From Anthostomella pinea (Eukaryota > Ascomycota > Sordariomycetes > Xylariales > Xylariaceae), in the NCBI GenBank assembly GCA_963556695.1, contig CAUWAG010000004.1, positions 1,178,001 to 1,242,000 of the forward strand: a DNA stretch of 64,000 bases. Direction: 5' to 3'. Under the pieces are notes generated by a model. The model saw nothing but the letters and a program-made list of their open reading frames with translations, was not told the origin of the DNA and searched no databases. Made by a program: the position numbers and the translations under genes. Positions 23,166-33,805 of the stretch are shown piece by piece (position 1 is the stretch's first letter; each line of letters opens with the position of its first letter).

Positions 23166-24050
23166 GTAAGAGGTTTGTTGCTCGGTAGTGAGGCATACTA
23201 GGGTTCTTGCTCTTCGCTTGGGAACAACTCTCTGAACGGGAAACGGCAACATCCAGCCATGGTTCTGGTCACCATTCTCGGCGCATTCAAACGGAAGGGA
23301 CTGCCCAATGGGGTGGACTTGCTTCGCAGTGAATGGCGGAGATGAAGCATGTGATACCCAAGCATCGGCGTCTGGACGCAGATCCTTGCTTCTATTTCTA
23401 TATGACGGTAGTATCCCGCCTGCCACCGGTTGTCTGACCGGCTCGGGCGTGCCCATTTCCGTGCCACGGGGTCAAGTTTGGGTTTGCGGGGAGCCATGCC
23501 GTCTGTTGTGGGCAAAGTGTTGCACCGCCATTGGAACAAGGGGCCGGGCTCGGACTGCGCAAGAAGTACGGAAAGTATATCAACAAGCCTAACAGACGAT
23601 CCAGTCACTTATATGACCTTTTTTATTTTGTCTGAGACAAGAAAACTCGTGCGCGAATCACCTAGTATTGAGCACGTATTTTAGAGGTCAACAGTGATAG
23701 CTATTATCCCCTGTGATTCATGGGGGCAACATCACTCGTGAGTTTGCGGCGCAGATGGGCAGATACATGGCCAGGCAGGCGATATTGGGTGGTCTCTTGG
23801 AAGCTATAAACGCCCTGTATGGCCTGAACTTCATGTGATGCTACATAACTGTCGTCCAGATAATGGTTGGAATGTGTTTTCGGTAATGGATACCACCAAC
23901 CCCTCAGGAAGCACGTGTTCAGTGACGCCCAATCGCCAGCCTGCTTGGACTTGGGCATTATAAAACGGTTCGAAGCGAACTTATCAACAAGAGCTGCCGG
24001 TGCCCGACCAGTTTCCTATCCGCGGAGTGCTCTCTTCGATCGAAACCAAA
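23166..24050. promoter_or_regulatory. Intergenic region with TATA-like box for the P450 gene
   Basis: No gene supported. A tataaaa sequence at 23959-23965 lies about 90 bases before the P450 start codon, a plausible core promoter. The distal part may include decayed downstream SET sequence, but I cannot show it. Confidence 0.4.
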
Positions 24051-26083
24051 ATGTCGTCGATAATCGGCTTGGATGCCGTGACAGCCGCACTCTTCACACC
24101 TACGACTCTTCTGCGTCTGATAACGCTCTGGCTTGTATATAGGCTTTCCCTCGCCCTCTACAATGTCTCGCCGTTCCAACCGCTGCACCAGTTCCCTGGA
24201 CCCAAGCTGGCCGCTGCCTCGTTTTTCTACGAAGCGTGGTACGACTTGGTAAAGGGCGGCCGATACAGTCATGAGATCAAGGCCATGCACGAGAAGTACG
24301 GTACGTAGTTATGGGCAATCACCGATCGTTTTCCACGGCAGCCATGCTGTATAAGTTACTGTGTGAAAGGGACTGACGAGTGTCGTAGGACCCATCGTCC
24401 GTATAAACCCCGAGGAGCTCCATTGCAACGACTATGACTTCGTGGATGAGATCTACCCGTCGACCGGCCGCATTCGCGACAAGCATGCCCATTTCCTAGC
24501 CTCGTTGTTCGGCCCGCTGGAGGTATCAGCGTCTGCCACGCCGGACCACGAGACCCATCGCGTTCGGAGAAACGCCATCAACCGGTTCTTCTCCCGCAAG
24601 CAGATACTTCGCATCGAGCCACTGGTTCACGACATGGCGCAGAAGATGTGCAGCAAGATCCTCCGAAGCACTGGCGAGCCGATCAACATGATCGACCCCT
24701 ACAACTGCTTCACGGCCGACACCATCTCCGAGTATTCCTATGGGGAGTCCTTTGGTAAGCAGCGTTCCAGCATCCCGCGCCCGTGACTGTTTCCACCGTC
24801 CCAATGAGTAACACGTCCAGGTTTCTTGGACCGTGACGACTTTGGACAGAACTTCAAGCGTGCCTTCGAGGCTCTGGTCACCACTACCCACACTGTCCGC
24901 TTCTTTCCTATCCTGCGACACACCGTCCGTCTGATGCCCTTGATCGGCGGGGCTATGGGTCCAGATATTGCCTACCTGGTCAAGTCGATGTACGAGACGA
25001 TTCCGAGTCACATCGTCAAGGCCCAGGAGCGGAAGTCCAGCGGGAACATTTTCACCGAGCTGCTAGAGTCGTCCTTGCCTGCGTCTGAGAAGTCTATGTA
25101 CCGTCTCTCGGGCGAAGGTTGGTCCTTGGTCGCCGCTGGTTCCGAGACCACCGCTGTAAGTACAGATCAATTACCATGAGACTCTAAGAAGCTCCTGGGC
25201 GGTACGACTGCTAGTCCCCCCTGAACACTTATTGACAGGTCATGTACAGGCAGCTCTGACTTTCATTACGTACTTCCTGCTATCAGAACCCGACGTTGCG
25301 GCCCGCTTGACGGAGGAACTCAAGAACGAGAACCCGATGAAGCTAAGCTGGGTCCAGCTGGAGCGATACCCTTACCTGTTCGCCGTCATCCACGAGGCCC
25401 TCCGCATCTCCTTAGGAATATCGTCACGGCTACCCCGCATCGCACGCAACGAGGATCTCGTTTACACGAATCGCGGATTCAACTACGTGGTACCGCGAGG
25501 TGTTGAATGGCGCGCAAGCCACCGTGGCGTTCAGGGAGGTGGCAGTGCACCAACAAGGCCAATAGGGCATTTTTAGGCCACTTAGCCCACAGCAGGATTT
25601 TCACACAGACACAGCAACAAGGCTGATTACACCAGAATATATGTTTTCACCCATCTAAAAGCCCGCATGCTCTGTTTGACACGAGGCACTCCGGTCGGGA
25701 TGAGCTCCTTTGTCTCGCATCACGACGAGGGGGTGTTTCCGGACCCGGAGAAGTTCAGACCCGAACGTTGGCTCGACGGCCAGGGGCGTGCGGATCACTC
25801 GATGGAGAAGTACATCATGTCCTTCGGCAAGGGCACCCGTCAGTGTGTCGGGATGAAGTGAGTCCTTCTACTAGTGCTTATTCAAGGCGGCCAACAGCTA
25901 ACTCGACTCGCGGCTAGTCTGGCGTTCTGTGAACTTTACTTGGTTACCGCTGTTCTTGTGCTCCGCCTCATTCCTCACATGACGCTCTACGATACAGTGT
26001 TTGAGGATATCAAGTACGAATTTGACAGGCTGACGCCACAGCCCAGGGCAGGCGCTCGCGGTGTCAGAGTGACCATCTCTTGA
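24051..26083 (+). pseudogene. Cytochrome P450 gene interrupted by a solo LTR
   Basis: Exons 24051-24300, 24389-24754, 24821-25155, 25250-25500 continuing at 25687-25857, and 25918-26083; introns of 88, 66, 94 and 60 nt. Without the insert at 25501-25686 the exons sum to 1539 nt (512 residues plus stop), a normal fungal P450 length. Landmarks are an N-terminal membrane helix ([17 protein letters not shown]), the proline hinge QFPGPKLA, I-helix AAGSETTA, K-helix HEALR (ExxR), FRPERW, and the haem loop FGKGTRQCVG with its cysteine. The sequence style (KYGPIVRINPEELH, SSRLPRIA) is that of trichodiene-oxygenase-like fungal P450s. The 181-bp solo LTR plus 5-bp target duplication adds 62 codons with an in-frame TAG at 25574. 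No other lesion is seen, so the hit looks recent. Substrate unknown. Confidence 0.82.
25501..25681. mobile_element. Solo LTR inside P450 exon 4
   Basis: A 181-bp unit beginning TGTTGAATGG and ending TGTTTGACA, flanked by perfect 5-bp direct repeats CGAGG (25496-25500 and 25682-25686). TG...CA ends plus a 5-bp duplication define an LTR-retrotransposon solo LTR left by LTR-LTR recombination. A copy in inverse orientation lies at 43983-44163. Confidence 0.85.
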
Positions 26084-28021
26084 GCTTGACACACATATAA
26101 TCTGAGGTCTGGGCCGACGAGATAGCCCCTCGATATGGAACCAGCTGTCGAATGCCGGATATTGTAGCAATGATATTGGGATGAGCGTCATACATAAGCC
26201 CTTTTCATGAAGCCCAGTCATGTGATTAAGACTCTCTCAAAAGACCCTTCCTTCGCGGTCATCAACCCCTTCCACGCTTATTTGATGTTATAGCATACCT
26301 GTTGGATCCATGCGATTCCAGACTGCAAACCATCTATACCAGGACCCACATGTATGATTAGATAAGATAAGATAGTGGATTGAGAGGGCACTTGGCCAGA
26401 CCTTCGAGTCCAGCTAGATTCCTCTCAATCCAACCATCAGCAACATCATGACCTTGACCCCATACTCGAGTATTATGATTGATCGTTCAAGCCTGTTCCA
26501 ACAATACCTGTCTTTTCGCAACCTGAGATTGAGTTGCACACTTATGACGTGAAGGAAGTGGGATGAAACTGCAACCGCCTAAGTCTCGTTATTGACTCAT
26601 CTCTCATCAGGTCACCCCTGGCCACTACTAAGAAACTTGCCTATTAGGCTGTAAATAGGTCTCATATAGGGACCTCTGTCTATCCAATAGCCCCATCACA
26701 ATGGTTATAAACTGTAAGAGACCTAGCATAGGATGTCTACCATGCTTTGGTCGGGAGCGACGACCTGCGCGCCGGCAATAAAACGTCCATCTGTAGAGTT
26801 CTGCTCTCCTGCATCGCAGTTGGACACTGGCACCTGTTCTCTTTACCTTGGAAGCGCATCACATCGGTCCAGTGACGATGATACTCTGCGGCTCGGCTGC
26901 CTTGTGCCACTTCTCGAAACAAGGCTTGAACAAGGTGACTCGTGAGGCGACACTCCTAGTGAGCATCTTCCTTCTCCAGCTTTGACAGGCCGATTAGCAT
27001 ACCGACACGCAGGCATCTCTTCTTCCAGACCATCAGAATGGTGTCCTTCTTCTCCTTACGGCCGTCATTGACTTCATAAAACCGTCAAAGTCGCGGAACC
27101 AGGGGTGGCATCTCGAACGATGCCCGCATCTCACGAGCCACGTCACGGCAAGTAACATCCAGATCTTGTCACTGTGCTTTCACACGGTTAGACACTTGTT
27201 TCACCTGGTCTGGGCATTACAGCGGAATATCATAAATTAAAAGACGCCTTCACACTACACAGGTCACAGAACAGATACTTAACTTTGACGATAGCGGAGT
27301 GGCAGATACCAGCGTACCTCGAGCCCCCTATCTATTCCTAGACCTCGCGTCGTCCCCGACGTCGCCGCCACGTGTAGACGTGAAGCTGGACCGAGAATTG
27401 GGCGACCGCGGTGCTGAAGACATCGAAAGTCTGGTGAAGAACATTGTGGACAAGGCGCTGAGAGGTTGACGATTATGATTCGGATCGGCGCCATCACGGT
27501 CGCTGATCAGCCGGGGTGTCCTGGTTTCTTGTCTGCATGTTCAGGCCTCCTGTCTCACGAAGTTACTGCACACCAGAAATATAGACGGGTCAATTACGCA
27601 CAAACACATAAGTTACTGTCTCTTATCATGGCGGGTACCATAGCTATGAGATTATGAGATGTGCAGTGATAGCGAAAGTCCAGCTTTGCATTCTGTCAGT
27701 TCCTCGCCCCAACTCCAAACGTAGCAAGCAAGTATCATCATGTGAAAGACGTGATAAGACATGATCGAAGCGAAGTGAAGGTCTATCCCGTCTTGACATC
27801 GTCCAGCCTCACGTGAACAACATTCTTGTGCCTGGTGCCGTGCAATTCCAACCACAACAGTGCGTCATCCATCCTGGGAAATGGAAAGAAAACTCGCAGC
27901 TGCCCGCATCCCATCTCATAGCCCCACGACTGAGGAATTCCGCCAACGCGAAGGCGCCTGACGATCAGACCACTTGAAATGGTTCAAGATACCTTTGGTG
28001 CCCTGCGCCTCGGGTGAAGTG
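26084..28021. other. Gene-poor interval with solo LTR and a possible exon relic
   Basis: Apart from the solo LTR at 26300-26503, I see one stretch (about 27262-27474) where the plus strand stays open after an ag acceptor-like site and reads FDDSGVADTSVPRAP, LDLASSPTSPPRVDVKLDRE, then LVKNIVDKALRG and stop. It resembles the end of a real protein (acidic linker plus amphipathic helix) but has no recognised family and no upstream exon. Confidence 0.35.
26300..26503. mobile_element. Solo LTR, second family
   Basis: A 204-bp unit starting TGTTGGATCCATG and ending TGTTCCAACA, with perfect 5-bp duplications ATACC at 26295-26299 and 26504-26508. The 202-bp relative at 31845-32046 shares most of its sequence (for example ctcaatccaaccatcagcaa and gagtattatgattgatcgtt). 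Confidence 0.85.
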
Positions 28022-28620
28022 CTACCTGGCCTTCTTGGTCTTCTTATCTCTCTTGGAGCTGGACTTCCTCTCCTTCCTCTCTCTTGCTGGTGCGGTTTCA
28101 TGCCTCGAGCTAGACCCAGCCTGTGATGCTTCGTCTGCGTAAGGTATTTGGACGTTGTATTCTGCTGAGTCGCCGTAGTTTTGTGGGTCATAGTCGTCCA
28201 TTTGGTCGACGTAGTCAGCATCGCCACCATATTGGCCTTGAGTACCATATTGGCCTTGACCACCATGATGGCCTTGACCGCCATATTGGGCTTGACCACC
28301 TTGCTCGGTGTGGCCACCAAGATGACTACCGTAGAAAGTCCCACTGCCGTAGGTGGGCTGCCGTTGATTGTTTCCTGGAGGAGTTGCTGTTTTTTCGACG
28401 TATTTTTTCCCGTTGCAGGTCGGACATACTTTGTGACTCCTGGCGAGGAAACATTAGGCAAATACAAAAGCTGTTTGATTGGCAATACATACCTTGAGAA
28501 TCCATAACTGCCCTTGCATGTTGGGCACGGCATGATATTGATGTTTTGGTGAACAATATCAGCAGTAGATGTGAAGTCCGTTGCTGAATAGTCATACATT
28601 CTGTGGAAGCTCTGCGCCAT
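28022..28620 (-). CDS. Small protein with paired CxxCxG zinc-type motifs and a Gly/Gln-rich repeat
   Basis: Two exons on the minus strand, 28620-28493 and 28439-28022 (53-nt intron), giving 181 residues. The splice joins PCPTCKGSYGFSR to SHKVCPTCNGKKYVEK, putting two CxxCxG motifs 12 residues apart, as in half of a DnaJ-type zinc finger. Reading through the intron would lose the second motif, which supports the model. A Gly/Gln/Tyr-rich repeat follows (GGQAQY, GGQGHH, GGQGQY, GTQGQY, GGDADY), then an acidic stretch and a basic tail (RERKERKSSSKRDKKTKKAR). No J domain is present. The N terminus (MAQSFHRMYDYSA) gives no targeting signal. I do not recognise a named family; RNA or protein binding is a guess from the composition. 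Confidence 0.7.
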
Positions 28621-31310
28621 GATGGAATCTCGGAAATTGAGACGTAATTATCTCTTGTTCAAAGTCGAAGTATGTAGTGCCCTTCAACTGGCTCATTGGT
28701 GATGGACTATCTTGGTTGCAGTGTCTCATCTTGGGTCGGTCAATCGCTCTATATACGCAAACGTAGCAACATGATCATCAGCAGCAAGGAGTGCCCTACG
28801 TAGCTTGTTCAACCTGGTTCATATCCCGAGCTATTAAGCTCACCGCCTCGAGCTGTCTTCGTCTCGCACCAGATAAAGCCACCGACCGATGGCATGGGCC
28901 ATATGGTCGGGTGATCGCCACCGGTGAGGCTCTGGCCAGTTGCCTTGATGTACAAGAAACGAGGCAACTCTGAGCGTCTGAGCCCAAGACACCAGTCAGT
29001 ATCCGACTCTCCTACAATATAGCACCGACAACTCCCGATTCTTGTATCACTCACCCTTGTTGAGAACGCGCGGTTCGTTTCTGCTCCGGCACCAGATACC
29101 TCGGAACCACACCAACCATGAAGCGATCGGACCGTGCTTTCAATTGCATAAATTCCCTATACAGTGTTTGCCCGGCTTCGTTGTATTCTCACTGTTCACT
29201 TGCCTAATCTAGCCTGAAATCTTGAGCAACCTTCTGACATCTACTTGGCCCAGAGTTTAGCCCTACAGATCCTGCCGACACCCAATGGTCGAGGGCTCGA
29301 GTCCGGACACTGCACGGCTGGCTGCATATGGGCCCCGTCGCGCGGGTTGTTTTCAGCCATTAAAAGCGCACCACGTCTTTCTGCGTCTGTATGCGTCGTT
29401 GAATGGTAGCAGCGGTCACTCCGTCGTTGGAAGCGGTGACGAAGAATGTTCGGTGCCTGGCTTCTGCCACAGCGTAATGGCGTTTTAGTTCAACGGCTTC
29501 TACTCGTCAAGAGTGGTTGCACGTCTGTTCCAGGGTTGGCGTCTCATGATCCGAACTTGTCCAGATGAAGGTTACCTCCAATATATTCGTTGGCATGCCG
29601 TCTTCGGCGCAAGCCTCATGCGTTGGATCACGCCTTGATTGACCGTTTCGGGTGGTTTCGCCGGCCGCCTTGCCAGACCTCATCAAGTCTGTCGATTGTC
29701 AGATATATCACCTGCCCCTGGGGGACCCGGGAGACGTTTGTGCTTCCATACGACGTGCGACTAGGGAATATTGGAGCGACCTATTGACTCATCAATCTTG
29801 ACTTCAACTCGCACCATCGCAATGGGTTTGGACACTCTGCTCCCAGGGTAGGATTCGGCTAGACTCGACATCGTATAATACATGGTGATATTAGGTACCT
29901 TCCGACAGCGATTCCCAAACGCCTCGATATGCGTAACGTTTCCGTAACATGTCACAAACACACGTTCGTCCGATTAAGGAGGACCCTCGGCCCTAAAAGG
30001 GGGTGGCTTGCTCGTACCTTGGAATCATTCCACTTGTCAATGAACGTGGCCTGACGTCGTCCGCAGCCGAAGCCACACTTGCCACTACATATCTGTAACC
30101 GATCCTCTGTAAGCCTCCGAACTGCTAGATATCCGGGAGAGGGATGCCTTGTCACCCTTGTCATTCCTCCAATCTGTATAATCCCGTATGAGCTGAACCC
30201 GTCATTGGTCCAATATCAACATCATACATGGAGGTCCAACGTTACTTCAAACCCTAACTTATCCCATCAGGGGCCAATACCGCACCGAGTCGCCGACTCA
30301 CACCGACAGACTGAGAGCACTGTCTACGCGGCCAGTATCGGCCAGGGAAGCTTCGTCATTGCTTACCGGTAGAAAGACAAAAGAACAACACCTCATCTCG
30401 GCCCTTCTTTTCTACTCGGCTGACCTCTGCTACCCCCACGCTCATGCCGTGCGCTATGAGCATAACGCTTTTATTTGCCCGCCAACTATCACCACGCCGG
30501 ACAGTGTGACACGGTGCCCACGCACGTCAGTCGGCAAAAGTTGCGACACATCCAATTTGCCTTGAGAAGGCAGCCAAACACGGGTTCCAGAGGGCAAGCG
30601 CAAACGGAAGGCCCTTGCTTGAAGCTATCGTGAGATTTGGTCACACCGGGGTTCAGCTTCCCGCTCTGGCGGGTCGGTCAAAATCTCGCTGCCAGGACCC
30701 ATGCCAAACCAGAATCGGCCGGCCCAGGCCGGGTGATGGTTGTGAAGTTCAGCCACGAGACGGCAGTCAGTTGCCAACGCAACCTTCCGGTTCTCTACAA
30801 TACCTCGCTGTGGACACGTCATTATCGTGGTCGCTGGTCGACGACTTATGAAAGGACAGAGAGTACGATGGGCCCGGACATTATTCCTCACCGGTTTCGT
30901 CAGCCGTGATGCTTTCTTCCACATGACTGACGTGACGTCGCCGCCAAGGTGAGCAACACTATTCTCTAGAAAGGGCAGGACCACTAGGCTGATGATCTCA
31001 AGCTGATGATGATACCACTCCTCCACGAAAGACAATCACTCTTCCTCCCAAGAGAGCGTTGCCCCTGACGAAAAATCACTGCGTCCGCAAGCTACCCTGA
31101 GCCACAACATCAGGGGCTCACCCCTGCGCTGTCCTGCCTGGCCGCACCCCCATTCATGCCCCTGGGAAGATTAACTGTCAATCGGCTTGTTCGTCACGCT
31201 AGTGAAGAAGAGAATGAGTTACCGGTTTTCTTTACGCTGTCGAGATACCACCATCTGCGGGTCAAGCTGGTTGACGGACACCTCGTTACGCTTAACATTA
31301 AGTGTGGTGT
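28621..31310. other. Gene-free stretch of normal base composition
   Basis: About 2.7 kb with many short open frames on both strands and none with recognisable content. It runs into the AT-rich transposon island. Confidence 0.45.
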
Positions 31311-33233
31311 CTCTTAAAAAGAAGGAAGTGGACCTTCGAGGACCTTTTAAAAGCTAGCGACCTGTTTTTAAGCCATGGAGTTAACACAGGTTACTAGGGG
31401 GACCCACTATAAGTAGGTGCCCTAGCTAATCAAAGTGTGGCTAAATAAATAAGATAAAAAAAGCTATAACTATATAATAAGTACAGCCCTTTACCTAGCT
31501 AGTTAAATAATTAACCTACGTATAATAATATATTTAACCTTTTAACTACTCGCTTTATATAAATATCTTTACTTTTAACGATCGTACGAAGATAGTAGGT
31601 TCGAAGTAATTTCTTTACTAGTTAAGCTTTATATATATTATTATATACTTTTAATCATAAGTCTTTAAGCCGATCGATCGATTTGAAGGATATAACGTTG
31701 TAACGCGACCTTTAAAGTCGCCTCGCCTCGTCATATTACTAGCCGTAATACGACTTTTAAGGTCGTTACTACGTAGTATTAATAGCTCGTTGCTTTTTTC
31801 AAAAGCTTTTAATAATATCGTACCAGCGCGTAATTCACGCGAATTGTTGGATTCATGTGGTTCCATAGTCAAACCATCCATACAGAGCCCACATATATGA
31901 TTAGATAAGAGATTAGATACCGGATTGTGAGGTCACTTAGCCAGACTTGCAGGTCCAGCTAGACTTCTCAATCCAACCATCAGCAACATCATGATCTTGA
32001 CCCCATACTCGAGTATTATGATTGATCGTTCAAGCCTGTTCCAACACGAATCGTTATTTTTAAACGTTTTAAACGAGATTAAGATTATTAACAACTTGGC
32101 TACCTTTTTAAAGGCTTAATAACGTCTTATTTTAACAGCCTTATTACTTTTTGAAAGCTTTAATAACGTACTTATTATTACCTTTATAAATATATTTTAC
32201 TTTGTTTTAGTTCGTATTAAATATATTTAAATTCGCTATACTTTTAAAAGTATAACGATACCACTTTTATTATTATACGGCGAAATTTATTATTTTATCA
32301 AACGTTACGCGCTACTTTCTTTTATCATATTTTTCTTTTAAACACTTTTAAAAACTAGCGTTTTATACTTAATATCACTTAAATCTTCGTACCTCGTAAA
32401 AATTAAAGATATTATTAGGTCTCGTAGTTATTTTTTAAAACTAGTCGAGCTAATTCGTTAATTAACGCTTTTATACATAATATCTCGTTACGTTCTTTTA
32501 ATTCGAGCCGTTAAAGCACGTTAACGTTACCTTATCTTAGAATACTATATCATAATATTAAATAAATAAATAAACACTAAGTTAAAAAACCTTATAATAG
32601 TTTCTTATTAAACTACTAGCGCTATTTATCCACCGATATTTAAGCTTTAAAACGTATTAAACAATAAAAAAGCTTTATTAAAAACCTGCTTTAATAAAGT
32701 AACGTATATATATTAAAAAACAACTATGTAAAGTATTATACTTAATTCTAATATATTTTTGTTATTATACAGCCGGTTTATTGTAAAGCCGGCCGCTTTT
32801 AAAACGCCTGTCATGCCAATATATACAATATATACGTATTAAAAGTATAACAAGGTTTATTATAATAAAAGCAACTTTTAAAGCTATTAGTAGTATTATT
32901 ACTTTACGCTAATTAAATAGTCTTATTAACCTATTCATTCGAAGCTTTCGCCGTTTTATATACTTTTAATTCGTAGTAAAAAGCTAGTAAATACTATTGA
33001 TTAATATAGCTAAAAGCCTTTTATATCGTAAATACCTCGTTTTAAAACAAAGCTATTTAAACCTTTTATCTTATAACCTTGCAGTTATTATAACTAATAA
33101 TTCGTTTTTAACAACTAATTATTTATATATTTAAAATCCGCCTTCTTTAAGCTTAAAATTCGAAAATTACCTATATTTAATATATTTCCAAGCCTTAGTA
33201 ACAATATATCTAAAACCTTTTTAAGCCTTATTA
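31311..33233. repeat. AT-rich RIP-decayed repeat tract, left flank of transposon island
   Basis: Strongly AT-rich with abundant TA dinucleotides and no long open frame, the look of transposon DNA destroyed by repeat-induced point mutation. Bases 31425-31556 recur in direct orientation at 41216-41348. Bases 31377-31432 recur inverted at about 40563-40612 (gacccactataagtaggtgc versus gacccactgtaagtgggtgc). The solo LTR at 31845-32046 interrupts it but is not itself AT-shifted. Confidence 0.7.
31845..32046. mobile_element. Solo LTR, second family, in AT-rich tract
   Basis: A 202-bp unit from TGTTGGATTCATG to TGTTCCAACA with perfect target duplications CGAAT at 31840-31844 and 32047-32051. Same family as 26300-26503. 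Its balanced composition inside AT-rich surroundings means it arrived after the surroundings had decayed. Confidence 0.85.
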
Positions 33234-33331
33234 ACGTGGATGACAAGCAAGCGGCAATTACAAGCGAACGGCAACTTTTCACCAGCCACCTAACCTTTCA
33301 ATCAAGGTTCTTAATTGATCAACCAACAATA

Positions 33332-33595
33332 ATGGCATTGCGTTATAGCGAATCAGACTTATAGCTTGCTGTCCAAGCTAAGCGACACGACCCTCATATT
33401 ACTATTAGCAAGCTGTCTAAGACTTTTCATGTCCCATATAATACCTTGAAGGCTAGAATCGCCGGCCGACCATCACGACGCGATAGCATGCCCAATACTT
33501 TGAAACTTACGATTTCCAAAGAAAATGCCATTCTTTCCTTTATTTTTGACCTGGATGCGCGAGCATTTCCACCCTGGCACAGTTATGTTGAAGAT
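33332..33595 (+). pseudogene. Fot1/pogo transposase, N-terminal part (before Copia insertion)
   Basis: Begins at ATG 33332 (MALRYSESDL), meets TAG at 33362-33364 where CAG or CAA is expected, then continues in frame with the helix-turn-helix DNA-binding region (VPYNTLKARIAGRPSRRDS, LTISKENAILSFI, ARAFPP). It ends at 33595, where the Copia LTR begins. The frame is continuous with the catalytic part across the 5-bp target duplication. Confidence 0.8.
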
Positions 33596-33768
33596 TATCA
33601 GATTTTAGCCAATCGTGAGGTTGAAGTGTGTCTGTGTATTCTGTCTCTCTAGAGTGTCCTCGTGCGACCGTGGCAGTTTTGTGCCAGAGGGGGCTGGATC
33701 GGGATGGAACAACTAGGTTCCGGTGTCTACCTATCAAGGTGCCCTCTGGGCTCACCTTTAATCCAACA
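33596..33768 (-). repeat. Copia 3' LTR
   Basis: 173 bp, ending on the plus strand in ...TCCAACA. It begins TATCAG where the partner LTR begins TGTCAG. Read on the element strand this is a terminal CA changed to TA, a RIP-type C-to-T change. One further difference is t/c near 33705. Confidence 0.92.
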
Positions 33769-33805
33769 CACCCCATCAGCCAGGCAGGCAACGGCTCTGG
33801 CTGAA

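Noticed and set aside
23198..23608. Minus-strand frame of 136 residues next to the SET relic
   Set aside because: Arginine/proline-rich shadow-type composition and no recognisable domain; it may overlap decayed plus-strand sequence.
29270..29310. tRNA-like B-box text (gctcgagtccgg)
   Set aside because: No matching A box or cloverleaf stems could be drawn; no tRNA in the window could be supported.
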